Shown: positions 34,899 to 43,549 of the stretch, piece by piece
Numbering within the stretch: the first letter of the stretch is position 1
How the letters are laid out: each line of letters starts with the position of its first letter
Source of the DNA: Zhaonella formicivorans
GTDB lineage: Bacteria > Bacillota > DUOV01 > Zhaonellaceae
Assembly (NCBI RefSeq): GCF_004353525.1
Contig: NZ_CP085524.1
Span: forward strand, 1,274,142-1,338,141
Reading direction: 5' to 3'
Length of the DNA: 64,000 nucleotides
The notes under the pieces: generated by a model
Databases searched by the model: none
Told to the model about the DNA's origin: nothing
Seen by the model: the letters and a program-made list of their open reading frames with translations, nothing else
Position numbers and translations under genes: made by a program

Positions 34899-37052
34899 CT
34901 ATGGACCTATAGTTTCCACTGTTTGTTCTTCCCTGAACCTGACTTTGACTTTAGTCCCTTGTGGCACCAGAGTGGCTGGTATCGGCTCTTGTTCCACCGC
35001 TACGCCGCTGCCTACCGGGATCATTTCCAGTCCCAAAGCTTCCAAAAGCCTTGCTGCTTCGGAGATCCTCAGGCCTGTAACGTCAGGAACTTTTAATTGT
35101 TCATTATCTCCCTGCCGCTCACCCGCATAGAGAATAGCTTTTGTCCCTGGTTTTACTTTTGCGCCGCTTTTGGGAGTTTGTTTGACAACGTACGGTCCCT
35201 CGCCCTGGACCGCCGGCGTTAATCCGGCAGCCTTTGCCACTTTTTCAGCTTGAATAACAGGTAAACCTACCAAATCAGGAACTGTTGAAAGTCTACCCTC
35301 TTCTTGTTTCGCACCATGCTCAGCTTGTGCATTATATTGGGGGGTAACGCCCAGGTAGCGCAGGGTATCTTCCACCACCCGTTTAAACACAGGTGCCGCA
35401 ACCTGTCCGCCATAATATACGCCTTGAGGCTCGTCAACCACAACCAAAGCAACCACCTGCGGGTCATTTACAGGGGCAAGGCCGATAAACGAGGCTACGT
35501 ACTTGCCCTGCATGTACCCTCCGGGGCCTGGTTTTTGGGCAGTCCCTGTTTTGCCGCCTACCCTGAAGCCGGGAATATAGGCGTTTCTGCCGGTGCCTTC
35601 ACTGACGACTCCTTCTAAAATTTCAGCCAATTTTTTTGCTGTCTGTTCGGAAAGAACCTGCTTTTCTACAACCGGTTCAATGGCCTCCACCAAATTGCCG
35701 TCCTTATCCCTGATTTCTTTTACCAGCTGGGGTTGCATCAACTTTCCACCGTTAGCCACTGCCGAGACAGCCCTTACTAACTGCAAAGGAGTTACTGCTA
35801 TGGACTGACCCATGGCAATAGTAGCCACGTTGATTAATTTAAGTTTTTCTTCAGGGATCATGATCCCTTTGGCTTCCCCTCTGAGCTGAATACCGGTTTT
35901 TTGACCGAAACCAAAAGCTTTTACATAATCGTAGAACAGTCCTTTTTCCTTTTCTTCCAACCGTAGGCCCAACTCCACAAATACCGGGTTACAGGAATTC
36001 TGCACGCCTTCCACAAAGCTCTGGCTCCCGTGGGGTTTATACGACCTCCAGCATTTAATGGTCTCTTTGCCTACTTTAATATAGCCCGGATCATAAAAGC
36101 GGTCTTCCGGCTTAACAACCGCCTCTTCCATAGCTGCAGCAGCCGTAATTATTTTAAAAGTTGAACCGGGTTCGTAGGCATTGGACGTGGCTATATTGCG
36201 CCAATTCTGCTGCGGGAACTCCTTATAGTTGTTTGGATTATAGGTAGGCCTACTGCCTAAAGCCAGTATACCCCCTGTTTTTGGATCCATGACGATAATG
36301 GTAGCGCTTTTAGCCTGTTTTTCCGCCATAACCCGGTCCAGTTCCCGTTCCACGATATACTGGATGGTCTCATCAATAGTTAGCACGAGGTTGTGACCAT
36401 CCACCGGAGGGATGTATTTATGTACTGCTTCAGGAATTGCTCGCCCGGTGGCGTCAAATTCAATAACTATTTTGCCTCTCTTGCCCCGCAGTTCCTCGTC
36501 GTAAGTTACTTCCAAACCCTCCAGGCCTTGGTTGTCTATCCCGGCAAAACCCAAAATATGGGCGGCCAGGGTGCCGTTTGGATAATAGCGCTGGCTTTCT
36601 TCATAGACTTCAATACCCGGAAGTTCCAGTTGCTTTATTTTCGGACCGGCTTCGAAACCGATTTTGCGTTTCACCCAGACAAAAGAACTGTTTTTGGTAA
36701 TCAACTGGTATACTTTATCTTGAGGCATGTCTAAAATACTAGCCAATTGCGCCGCAATCTTTTCCGCTGTTCCAGGGTTTTTAGCATCAGCATGTTTGAC
36801 TTCTGCCGGAAATGCGCCTACAGAGTCGGTACTGATGCTGACTGCCAGTTCCTTGCCGTTGCGATCATATATTACACCCCTTTTCGCTTCCACAGGAACC
36901 TGCCGAAGACGGTTAACCACAGCTTTTTCCTGCAGTTCTTCTCCGCGCACAAACTGCAGCCAGCCAAGGCGTAAAATAAGCAAAAAAAGAATACCGGCTA
37001 TTATTAAAAAGAGCCCGGCTATTCTTTTCCTAACTACTAGGTTTGTATTCAT
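34899..37052 (-). CDS. spoVD: Class B penicillin-binding protein SpoVD with two PASTA domains
   Basis: 717 residues: N-terminal membrane anchor (about 11-33), PBP dimerisation domain, and transpeptidase with Ser297 in STFK, SCN at 353-355 and KTG at 501-503. Two PASTA domains close the protein (about 591-655 and 660-710). A class B PBP cross-links new glycan made by its SEDS partner. Two C-terminal PASTA modules occur in both division PBPs and SpoVD; only one PBP gene is here between ftsL and murE, so it may serve division, spore cortex or both. The spoVD name is by position. Confidence 0.93.
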   Translation of the reverse strand: MNTNLVVRKRIAGLFLIIAGILFLLILRLGWLQFVRGEELQEKAVVNRLRQVPVEAKRGVIYDRNGKELAVSISTDSVGAFPAEVKHADAKNPGTAEKIAAQLASILDMPQDKVYQLITKNSSFVWVKRKIGFEAGPKIKQLELPGIEVYEESQRYYPNGTLAAHILGFAGIDNQGLEGLEVTYDEELRGKRGKIVIEFDATGRAIPEAVHKYIPPVDGHNLVLTIDETIQYIVERELDRVMAEKQAKSATIIVMDPKTGGILALGSRPTYNPNNYKEFPQQNWRNIATSNAYEPGSTFKIITAAAAMEEAVVKPEDRFYDPGYIKVGKETIKCWRSYKPHGSQSFVEGVQNSCNPVFVELGLRLEEKEKGLFYDYVKAFGFGQKTGIQLRGEAKGIMIPEEKLKLINVATIAMGQSIAVTPLQLVRAVSAVANGGKLMQPQLVKEIRDKDGNLVEAIEPVVEKQVLSEQTAKKLAEILEGVVSEGTGRNAYIPGFRVGGKTGTAQKPGPGGYMQGKYVASFIGLAPVNDPQVVALVVVDEPQGVYYGGQVAAPVFKRVVEDTLRYLGVTPQYNAQAEHGAKQEEGRLSTVPDLVGLPVIQAEKVAKAAGLTPAVQGEGPYVVKQTPKSGAKVKPGTKAILYAGERQGDNEQLKVPDVTGLRISEAARLLEALGLEMIPVGSGVAVEQEPIPATLVPQGTKVKVRFREEQTVETIGP

Positions 37053-37107
37053 TATTTTCCCCCTAAGCCAAAGCCCGCGCTGTCAATACCTGCTGCTGCA
37101 CTTCAAG

Positions 37108-37617
37108 CTATAGCTCTGAAGCTTCTACCATCCCCACAAAAAAAGAAGAAATCCTTTTGGCAATGAGCGCTAAAATACCCGGTCTCGGTTCGCTTACCCG
37201 GACAGCCGTTTGCTGATCGTCAGCTTTGGCAGCCACCCGAACAGGTTCTTGTACAGGTACAAACTCCATATCCTCAACCGTAGGTTCAGTCATACCCAGA
37301 TCGTTTACAGCTATCTTTTCAATCCTATCCAATGACTTCAGCTGATCTATTTCTAATTTTAGCCTTTCATTAGCAGTTTGCAAAGACTGAATTTCCTTTT
37401 TCAACTTAGTTATTTGGTATCCTTTCTGGGTAAATAACGCTACCCGGGAGGTGAGAGCCAAGCCGGTTACAAAAGCACAAATAATAAGGAGCATTATTCC
37501 CATTTTAGCTTTAACCGGGATTTGCCTATTTTTGGGGGTTTGAGGCAGAGCAATCACGGGCTCATAAGTATATTCGTATTTCTTTGGAACTACTAACAAA
37601 ATATTCAACCTCCCCAA
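37108..37617 (-). CDS. ftsL: Cell division protein FtsL (DivIC-like)
   Basis: 169 residues. A cytoplasmic stretch of about 40, one transmembrane span (MGIMLLIICAFVTGLALTSRVALF) and a short leucine-zipper coiled coil (LKKEIQSLQTANERLKLEIDQLKSLDRIEKIAVNDLGM) with the FtsL-like IAxNDLGM close. The tail is Ala/Val rich and poorly conserved. It forms the FtsQLB complex. The 5' end is one codon choice among near starts; TTG/ATG alternatives are possible. Confidence 0.9.
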   Translation of the reverse strand: MGRLNILLVVPKKYEYTYEPVIALPQTPKNRQIPVKAKMGIMLLIICAFVTGLALTSRVALFTQKGYQITKLKKEIQSLQTANERLKLEIDQLKSLDRIEKIAVNDLGMTEPTVEDMEFVPVQEPVRVAAKADDQQTAVRVSEPRPGILALIAKRISSFFVGMVEASEL

Positions 37618-37634
37618 CAGTTAGAACCAAGCTG

Positions 37635-38570
37635 TTATCTTTTGACAGCAGCCCGTAATTTAGCGCTACGGGCTCTGGGATTTACCTTCAGTTCCAAAGG
37701 TGATGCCACCACTGGTTTTTTGGTCAAAATGTCGATAACTGGCTCTTTACCACAAACGCAAACCGGAAACCCAGGAGGACATGTACAGCCTCTCGCTAAT
37801 TTGCGAAAAATCTCTTTGACAATGCGGTCTTCCAGGGAATGAAAAGTGATAATAGCTATCCTGCCGCCGGGATGCAAAAAATGAACGGCTTGCTCTATAG
37901 TATTTTTTAACACCTCCAGTTCCTGATTGACTGCAATCCGGAGAGCTTGGAAAGTCCTTTTGGCAGGATGGGGACCCTCTCTCCTAGCCCCTGCCGGAAT
38001 CGCAGCTTTAATGACTTCAACCAGTTGGCCGGTAGTTTCTATTGGCGCCTGCTTTCTTTTTTGGATTATAAACTGTGCAATCCTTTTAGCCCAGCGCTCT
38101 TCCCCATATTCCCAGATAACCCGGGCTAATTCTTCTTCGGATAAGCAGTTGACCAGCTCTTTGGCACTGGTGTTACGAGACCTGTCCATCCGCATATCCA
38201 AAGGTGCATCATGCATATAACTGAAGCCTCTTTCACCCGCATCAAGCTGGTAGGAAGAAACTCCCAAATCGAATAACACTCCGTCTATTCCCCGGACATC
38301 ATGTGCGGCTAAAATCCTTGCTAATTGGCTGTAATTAGCATGTACGGCCTTAAATTTGCTGCCGTAAACCGCCAAGCGTTGACTGGTTGCGTTGATGGCG
38401 TCCTTATCCTGATCTATGCCGATCAAGAGACCTTTTGCCTCAAGTTTTTTCAGGATTGCCTCACTATGCCCTCCTCCGCCTAAAGTGCAGTCTACATAAA
38501 TTCCGTCGGGTTTGACAGCTAATAGCTCAAGAGTTTCTTTTAAAAGTACAGGAACATGATGAAATTCCAT
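37635..38570 (-). CDS. rsmH: 16S rRNA (cytosine(1402)-N(4))-methyltransferase
   Basis: 311 residues. It begins [34 protein letters not shown], which holds the SAM site, and continues [23 protein letters not shown] and [17 protein letters not shown], ending [12 protein letters not shown]. It methylates C1402 of 16S rRNA in the ribosomal P site. It directly follows mraZ (17 nt) as in nearly all dcw clusters. Confidence 0.98.
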   Translation of the reverse strand: MEFHHVPVLLKETLELLAVKPDGIYVDCTLGGGGHSEAILKKLEAKGLLIGIDQDKDAINATSQRLAVYGSKFKAVHANYSQLARILAAHDVRGIDGVLFDLGVSSYQLDAGERGFSYMHDAPLDMRMDRSRNTSAKELVNCLSEEELARVIWEYGEERWAKRIAQFIIQKRKQAPIETTGQLVEVIKAAIPAGARREGPHPAKRTFQALRIAVNQELEVLKNTIEQAVHFLHPGGRIAIITFHSLEDRIVKEIFRKLARGCTCPPGFPVCVCGKEPVIDILTKKPVVASPLELKVNPRARSAKLRAAVKR

Positions 38571-38587
38571 TTAGACACCTTCCCGGG

Positions 38588-39025
38588 TTAGAGCTCAAGA
38601 TCAAAATCAGCTAATTTTTCGGCGATAGTTTCGTAATCTTCTTTGGCATCCTGACAGTATTTTTCCCAAACTTCCTTACTCCAAACTTCAACCCGTGAAG
38701 AAACGCCAATGACCACCACATCTTTATCCAGGCTGGCATGTTCCCGCAGAATCTGGGGAACCAGGACTCTACCCTGTTTGTCCAGTTCGCACTCTGTAGC
38801 GCCGGAAAAGAAAAAGCGGACAAAAGCCCTGGCATCAGCTTTCGTAAAAGGTAAAGCTTTTAACTTCTGCTCCAACCTTTCCCACTCGCCCATGGGGTAT
38901 ATAAACAAGCAGTTATCCAACCCTTTGGTCATCACAAATTTATCACCTAATCCTTCCCGGAATTTAGCTGGAATGATCAGGCGTCCTTTGTCATCTATGG
39001 AGTGTTGATATTCCCCCATGAACAT
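38588..39025 (-). CDS. mraZ: Transcriptional regulator MraZ
   Basis: 145 residues from ATG 39025, with GGGGTG 7 nt upstream; an ATG five codons earlier lacks a site. Two AbrB-like repeats: [31 protein letters not shown] and [33 protein letters not shown]. MraZ forms a ring that binds tandem boxes in its own promoter and represses or tunes the dcw cluster. Four boxes are visible at 39037-39083. Confidence 0.96.
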   Translation of the reverse strand: MFMGEYQHSIDDKGRLIIPAKFREGLGDKFVMTKGLDNCLFIYPMGEWERLEQKLKALPFTKADARAFVRFFFSGATECELDKQGRVLVPQILREHASLDKDVVVIGVSSRVEVWSKEVWEKYCQDAKEDYETIAEKLADFDLEL

Positions 39026-39036
39026 GGACTTGCACC

Positions 39037-39083
39037 CCACTTAGCGGGATAACCCCTCCACTTTCAACCACTTTAAACCACTT
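39037..39083 (-). promoter_or_regulatory. MraZ-binding boxes in front of mraZ
   Basis: The minus strand carries AAGTGG at 39083-39078, 39073-39068 and 39063-39058, exactly 10 bp apart, and a fourth AAGTGG at 39042-39037 (21 bp on). Helically phased GTGG repeats just upstream of mraZ are the recognised operator of MraZ. The last box overlaps the ribosome-binding region. Confidence 0.8.
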
Positions 39084-39223
39084 ACGCCTATTTATTTCGC
39101 GGGAAGTGGGGAAATTCCTGCTAATTCCTGGCAGTCTACCAACTTTTTTTAAAAATTTTTACAGGTGTAAGAGCTTTTGATTTATTCATCTTCTGGGTAC
39201 ACTACCGGCAAGGAGTTGATTAG

Positions 39224-39397
39224 ATGTTGTCGACAGGATTTTTTAGTGTTGTGCTCTGGACAGTATGGGGGACACTCGCTCTTATCCTGGCAGGAGGGTT
39301 ATTCCTTTGGCTGGTAAAAAAACCGGCGGAAAAGCCTACCCTTGCTGCCCGCATGGGTGAAACAGAAGCGGAAATTTTGGAAGAGGTGGAGGAATAA
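39224..39397 (+). CDS. Small single-pass membrane protein (57 aa)
   Basis: ATG 39224 with AAGGAG 8 nt upstream, stop TAA at 39395-39397. Residues 6-29 (FFSVVLWTVWGTLALILAGGLF) form one membrane helix, followed by a basic patch (LVKKPAEKP) and an acidic tail rich in Glu (ETEAEILEEVEE). It is one of the few plus-strand genes, divergent from mraZ, and ends at a strong terminator. I do not recognise the family. The good ribosome site, membrane helix, clean acidic tail and terminator argue that it is real. Confidence 0.7.
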   Translation: MLSTGFFSVVLWTVWGTLALILAGGLFLWLVKKPAEKPTLAARMGETEAEILEEVEE

Positions 39398-39400
39398 AAA

Positions 39401-39430
39401 GCAAGCTGCAGAAAAATGCAGCTTGCTTTC
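39401..39430. terminator. Bidirectional terminator between two small convergent genes
   Basis: A perfect 10-bp stem GCAAGCTGCA/TGCAGCTTGC with a GAAAAA loop, T-rich downstream on the plus strand (TTTC) and TTTTTA on the minus strand. It serves the small plus-strand gene ending at 39397 and the minus-strand gene ending at 39451. Confidence 0.88.
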
Positions 39431-39450
39431 AAAAGCGGGGAAATATATCG

Positions 39451-39630
39451 CTACAGGTCCTCAAATTCATTTAACTTCGCGCCGCTGGTATTCAGGACAA
39501 AATCGGAACGAGCAGCTTTGCCCAGCGGAGTGTGCCGGCCTTTTTGCCTCATGTTATCGCCTGTATAAGCGATCCCCGTCACTAATGAAGAACTTTTGCG
39601 GTTGAGAAGAGTCTCACGCCGGTTGAGCAT
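39451..39630 (-). CDS. Hypothetical small protein (59 aa)
   Basis: ATG 39630 follows AGGAGGTG by 6 nt, one of the strongest ribosome sites in the window. The product is a soluble, moderately basic protein (starts LNRRETLLNRKSSSLVTG, ends SGAKLNEFEDL) without cysteines or a membrane span. The gene converges on the terminator at 39401-39430. Not recognised; it could be a spore or envelope small protein, but nothing in the sequence proves it. Confidence 0.65.
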   Translation of the reverse strand: MLNRRETLLNRKSSSLVTGIAYTGDNMRQKGRHTPLGKAARSDFVLNTSGAKLNEFEDL

Positions 39631-39706
39631 TAATCGCACCTCCTAAGAGTTAGGGTTTACAAAGTTGCTCTTCTTTATCCCACAACCTATGGAACAATTT
39701 CCAAAT

Positions 39707-40264
39707 CTATTTGCGCAGTCTCCGCCAAATATACCAGACGGAGAGCGCCAGCACTGCGCCAATCAGGTACTCCGTTCCCTTTTGAGCCAGTTGCCAAATG
39801 CCTAAGCTGGCTATAGTTACAATTATACCCGCGCCCAATACCCCAGCGGCAATAGCCGGAAACGCATACCAGAAACGAATGCCAAAAAGGAAAGCCAAGA
39901 GTGCTCCAGTCCAGGCTCCGGTCCCCGGGGCGGGAACCCCGACAAAGATTGCTAAGCCGATAGCCCCATACTTTTCTATTTTTTCTGAATGCCTTCTGGT
40001 ACGGGCGAAAAGCTTGGCAAAAATCCTTGCAAAAAAAGGTATTTGGGTAAGCAGCTTTACCACAGGCTCCAAAAGAAGCAACAAAGGGATTACGGGCAAC
40101 ATATTTCCTAGCACAGCATATAAAAGATTTTCCCCGGGGGAAACCCCCCAGGCCAGTCCTAAAGGAATGGCAGCACGCAGTTCAGTTACGGGTATGGCAG
40201 CTAAAAAGAATACCCGCCAGTTGACAGGGACCGCGGAAAAAAGCGCAATTAAACGTTCTGTCAA
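39707..40264 (-). CDS. Small multi-drug export-like membrane protein (COG2426)
   Basis: 185 residues with four or five membrane helices. The family signature is present: AAIPVTELRAAIPLGLAWG near the N terminus, then YAVLGNMLPVIPLLLLLEP and AIGLAIFVGVPAPGTGAWTGALLAFLFGIRF. The Pfam name (Sm_multidrug_ex) is historical; a transport substrate has not been established. The CDS ends 75 nt from the small gene above and begins directly at the M20 peptidase stop. Confidence 0.88.
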   Translation of the reverse strand: MTERLIALFSAVPVNWRVFFLAAIPVTELRAAIPLGLAWGVSPGENLLYAVLGNMLPVIPLLLLLEPVVKLLTQIPFFARIFAKLFARTRRHSEKIEKYGAIGLAIFVGVPAPGTGAWTGALLAFLFGIRFWYAFPAIAAGVLGAGIIVTIASLGIWQLAQKGTEYLIGAVLALSVWYIWRRLRK

Positions 40265-41461
40265 TTAGGTAAACCTCCTTAAGACCTGCAATAATGATCT
40301 GGTCATCACCCTTACGCCGTATTGCAGCGCTTGTTCGTCAATATTAAACCGGGCATGATGCCAGGGATAGTTGTCTCCCCCCGCGCTTCCAGAACCGAGC
40401 ATTACAAAAATACCAGGCACTGTTTGAGCAAAATAGGCAAAATCCTCTCCTCCCATGGAGGGTTTAGCCAAATTCACTACATTCGTGCTGCCCAGTTCCT
40501 GGCTAGCAGCTTCCCGGACGATTCCTACCAGTTCTTCGTCATTAACAGTGGGCGGGTACCCCCAAGTATAGTCCAATTGATAAGCGGCGCCGCTCATGGC
40601 AGTCACACCGTCTAAAATTTGCCTCAGCAGCTTGGGCATGTTTTTTCTAACCTCAGGGTTTAAAGTCCTGACAGTGCCCAAGAGTTCCACTTCCGAGGCA
40701 ATTACATTGCACTTGGTTCCCCCATGAATGGAACCCACAGTCACCACTACAGGCTCCAGGGGATCGATTTTGCGGCTGGCAATAGTCTGTAAGGCCATTA
40801 TTGCCTGGGCTGCCGTTACTACAGCATCCACAGTTTGGTGGGGTGCAGCTCCGTGCCCGCTTTGCCCTTGAATCATAATCCGAATGTTGTCGGCAGCGGC
40901 CATTACGGTCCCTGTCTTAATGCCCACTGTCCCTGTCGGCAGCCCTGGAAAAACATGTAACCCTAATACAGCCTTGACATCGGGATTTTGCAGCACACCC
41001 TCCTCAATCATTGCCTTGGCACCGCCGGGAGGGCATTCCTCAGCAGGTTGAAAAATAAATTTAACTGCCCCTTGCCACAAATTGCGGTTAGCCGCCAGCA
41101 AAGAGGCAACGCCCAAAGTTATGGCCATATGGGCATCATGCCCACAGGCATGCATCACCCCGGGAGTCCGGGACGCGTATTCTACCCCTGTTTCTTCCAA
41201 AACCGGCAAAGCATCCATATCCGCCCTGAGCGCCACGCAAGGGCCGGTGGCGCCGCCTTTGATGACGCCGGCCACACCGGTTTTGGCATACCTGTAGACT
41301 TCCGCCCCCAGTTCTTCCAAAATGCCAGATATTTTTTTGCCTGTCTCGTGTTCTGCAAATCCCAACTCGGGATGACGATGAAAATGCCTGCGCCAGTTTA
41401 CCAGCTGTTGAAAAAGGGCTTTCGTTCCTTGTAGGACCCAGGCATAGTCTTCTTGCTTCAT
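40265..41461 (-). CDS. M20-family amidohydrolase / N-acyl-amino-acid hydrolase
   Basis: 398 residues from ATG 41461 (GGGGTGG 5 nt upstream; longer frames run into the next gene). The dinuclear metal motifs are HACGHDAHM and PAEECPPGGAKAMIEEGVL, and the lid domain has GHGAAPHQTVDAVVTAAQAIMALQTI. It belongs to the M20D group (hippurate/IAA-amino-acid hydrolases, amidohydrolases), which remove acyl groups from amino acids. The substrate cannot be told. It lies 46 nt after the MoeB/ThiF gene. Confidence 0.93.
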   Translation of the reverse strand: MKQEDYAWVLQGTKALFQQLVNWRRHFHRHPELGFAEHETGKKISGILEELGAEVYRYAKTGVAGVIKGGATGPCVALRADMDALPVLEETGVEYASRTPGVMHACGHDAHMAITLGVASLLAANRNLWQGAVKFIFQPAEECPPGGAKAMIEEGVLQNPDVKAVLGLHVFPGLPTGTVGIKTGTVMAAADNIRIMIQGQSGHGAAPHQTVDAVVTAAQAIMALQTIASRKIDPLEPVVVTVGSIHGGTKCNVIASEVELLGTVRTLNPEVRKNMPKLLRQILDGVTAMSGAAYQLDYTWGYPPTVNDEELVGIVREAASQELGSTNVVNLAKPSMGGEDFAYFAQTVPGIFVMLGSGSAGGDNYPWHHARFNIDEQALQYGVRVMTRSLLQVLRRFT

Positions 41462-41507
41462 TTTTTCCACCCCATAGCTTTGCAGTTGTCGTAATACTCT
41501 AGCCTTC

Positions 41508-42314
41508 TTAACCTTGCTGCATGTCACAGTAGAGCTCATACTCTTCCAGCTCGGTAATTGTCGGATGCTCACCGCAAACAGGACAATCCGGGTTACGTTC
41601 CACTTCTACTTCCCGGAATTTTGTTTCCAGAGCATCAAACAGCAGCAGTTTTCCTGCCATATTTTGTCCTACACCCAGCAACAGCTTAATAGCTTCCGTA
41701 GCCTGCAGCATACCCATAACCCCCGGCACCACTCCTATGACACCTGCTTCCTGGCAGCTGGGCACCGTACCCGGAGGAGGCGGAGCCGGAAAAACGCAGC
41801 GGTAGCAAGGTCCCTGGCCCGGGAGAATAGTCATGAGCATCCCATCCCAGCGCAAGATCCCTGCCTCGATCATGGGTTTTCCTGTAAACACGCAGGCATC
41901 ATTTAGCAGAAACCTGGCCGGGAAATTGTCTACTGCGTCGATGATTAAATCATAATCCTTTATTAAATCCAGCACATTGTTTTTAGTAAGGCGCAGTTCG
42001 TGAGCAATGACGTTTACCTCGGGGTTGAGCGCGTTTAAAGTACGCTTAGCCGATTCAACTTTGGCCATACCAACCCTATCGGTCGTATGCACTACTTGAC
42101 GCTGCAGGTTGGACAAATCGACGGCATCATTGTCCACCAGACCGATTGTACCGACACCCGCGGCTGTCAAATAAAGACTAACCGGTGAGCCCAGCCCACC
42201 GGCGCCCACTATCAATACTTTGGATTCTAAAAGCTTTTTCTGCCCTTTGCCACCCACTTCTTTGAGCAAAATGTGCCGGCTATAGCGTCTAATCTGCTCT
42301 TCGTTCAGGCCCAA
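41508..42314 (-). CDS. MoeB/ThiF-type adenylyltransferase (E1-like)
   Basis: 268 residues. The nucleotide loop is LIVGAGGLGSPVSLYLTAAGVG, the Asp site is DNDAVDLSNLQRQVVHTTDRVG, and DYDLIIDAVDNFPARFLLNDAC follows. Zinc is bound by GPCYRCVFP and DCPVCGEHP. Such enzymes adenylate the C-terminal Gly of a sulfur carrier (MoaD, ThiS, or a cysteine-synthesis carrier). No carrier gene is adjacent, so the partner cannot be named; molybdopterin or thiamine synthesis are both possible. Confidence 0.92.
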   Translation of the reverse strand: MGLNEEQIRRYSRHILLKEVGGKGQKKLLESKVLIVGAGGLGSPVSLYLTAAGVGTIGLVDNDAVDLSNLQRQVVHTTDRVGMAKVESAKRTLNALNPEVNVIAHELRLTKNNVLDLIKDYDLIIDAVDNFPARFLLNDACVFTGKPMIEAGILRWDGMLMTILPGQGPCYRCVFPAPPPPGTVPSCQEAGVIGVVPGVMGMLQATEAIKLLLGVGQNMAGKLLLFDALETKFREVEVERNPDCPVCGEHPTITELEEYELYCDMQQG

Positions 42315-42433
42315 TTTTCTCCCTCCTTCGCATGCTTAATTCCATGCTAATCAACACTCTTGGCTTTGTCAATTTAAATAGCAGCTTTTCATCGGAAAAG
42401 GAAAGAAGCCCATATCGGGCTCCCATTAAACCA

Positions 42434-42547
42434 CTACTTCTCTTCTTTTTTGGCAAAGCTGTCTTTCGCTTCGCATTCCGGGCATTTTTTCGGCTTACAT
42501 CTTGTTTCCTTTTCAAATCCGCAGTTGCCGCATTTCCATACTGCCAT
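42434..42547 (-). CDS. RCKP-type rubredoxin-like small protein (37 aa)
   Basis: ATG 42547, GGGGGTG 5 nt upstream, stop TAG at 42434. The product MAVWKCGNCGFEKETRCKPK followed by KCPECEAKDSF has the CxxC...RCKPKKCPxC pattern of RCKP rubredoxin-like proteins: one mononuclear metal site built from two CxxC knuckles (Cys6/Cys9 and Cys22/Cys25), plus Cys17. It is likely a redox or metal-binding protein. Longer overlapping frames on the same strand are not homologous to anything I know. Confidence 0.85.
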   Translation of the reverse strand: MAVWKCGNCGFEKETRCKPKKCPECEAKDSFAKKEEK

Positions 42548-42577
42548 CCCTACACCCCCTGGTTAAACTCAAATTTT

Positions 42578-43201
42578 TTATTCGCCTGCACTCTCAATTA
42601 ATTTCTTAAGCCTTTCGGCCGTGGCAGCATCAGGTTTGGTCTCTAAGGCAGCTTGCCACTGGGCAATAGCACCCTTTTTATCATTGCGCACATTGTACAA
42701 GAAAATACCGTAATTCATTCTGGCGTTTAAAAACTTGGGATCTTGTTCAATTGCCTTTTTATAATGTTCTTCCGCCAGGTCATATTGGGCGCTGTAAAAT
42801 GCTGCCGTGGCCAGATCCACTCTGATGTTAATATTCTGCGGCTGCTGTTCCAATGCCTTTTGGTAGCTCTTTACCGCTGCCTTAAAAAACTTTGCCCCTT
42901 CTTCATAGTTTTGCACATCAAAATATTGGACACCCAAGTCGTATTGATTATTTGCCAGGGCAACGAGAAGATTAACATTATTAGGATTAGTTTTTACAGC
43001 TTGTTCATATTGCCTGATATTGGCCCGTAAGCTTTGCAACTGGCTATTACCCCCGGAAGCCCCGGTTGCCTGAAAATCGTCAGCAGATGGCGCTTGCCAG
43101 ACCATAAAGGAACCAACCAACCCAACAGACAGTACGATGACCAGGATAATTAGAGGAATTTTTGCTGCCCGCTTATGTTTTCTTATCGCTTTCAGCATCA
43201 T
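42578..43201 (-). CDS. Membrane-anchored tetratricopeptide-repeat protein
   Basis: 207 residues. A basic start (LKAIRKHKRAAK) and one membrane helix (about 15-35), a short linker, then three TPR units from about residue 60 (NLLVALANNQYDLGVQYFDVQNYEEGAKFFKAAV, INIRVDLATAAFYSAQYDLAEEHYKKAI, LNARMNYGIFLYNVRNDKKGAIAQWQAAL). TPRs mediate protein contacts; the domain faces outward if the anchor is a normal N-in signal. No partner is evident. Confidence 0.85.
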   Translation of the reverse strand: MMLKAIRKHKRAAKIPLIILVIVLSVGLVGSFMVWQAPSADDFQATGASGGNSQLQSLRANIRQYEQAVKTNPNNVNLLVALANNQYDLGVQYFDVQNYEEGAKFFKAAVKSYQKALEQQPQNINIRVDLATAAFYSAQYDLAEEHYKKAIEQDPKFLNARMNYGIFLYNVRNDKKGAIAQWQAALETKPDAATAERLKKLIESAGE

Positions 43202-43301
43202 CTTCAGATCTTCCTTTCATGATCCCTTGTCATCGATCATAGTATAGGCCACTTTGCTTGTCAACTAAATACCAGCTGACAAAAAGAAAGATGCTGTTTT
43301 A

Positions 43302-43418
43302 CTAATCCTCTCTTTGTTCCTCACTATACTTTTTATGCCTTGGATTTTCTACATTTATGCCTAACCAATTCAAGAAATCCAACCAAGTATCTATGTTGGT
43401 CTTTTGGGTTAATTCCAT
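43302..43418 (-). CDS. Possible small protein (38 aa)
   Basis: An ATG at 43418 opens a 38-codon frame (ELTQKTNIDTWLDFLNWLG, ending HKKYSEEQRED) in the otherwise empty 350-bp gap between bshB1 and the TPR gene. The composition looks protein-like (Trp, Asn, charged tail), but the Shine-Dalgarno (GGGAGGAG) is 15 nt upstream, too far for a confident call. The rest of the gap (43200-43300, 43420-43549) is AT-rich with no feature seen. Confidence 0.35.
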   Translation of the reverse strand: MELTQKTNIDTWLDFLNWLGINVENPRHKKYSEEQRED

Positions 43419-43549
43419 GGCTGTTAAAAACGGCTCCTCCCTGTTAAAAATTTTACTATGTTAAGTAGTATTATAGCAAAAAAATAGTTAATGTCCATCA
43501 ATTTTTTATTAATTAATGTATATTTTTTTCGCTCTCTAGCTTAATTAGC

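Noticed and set aside
42289-42516. A 75-codon minus-strand frame near the MoeB/ThiF gene
   Set aside because: It overlaps the RCKP rubredoxin-like gene in another frame and has no family likeness or ribosome site.
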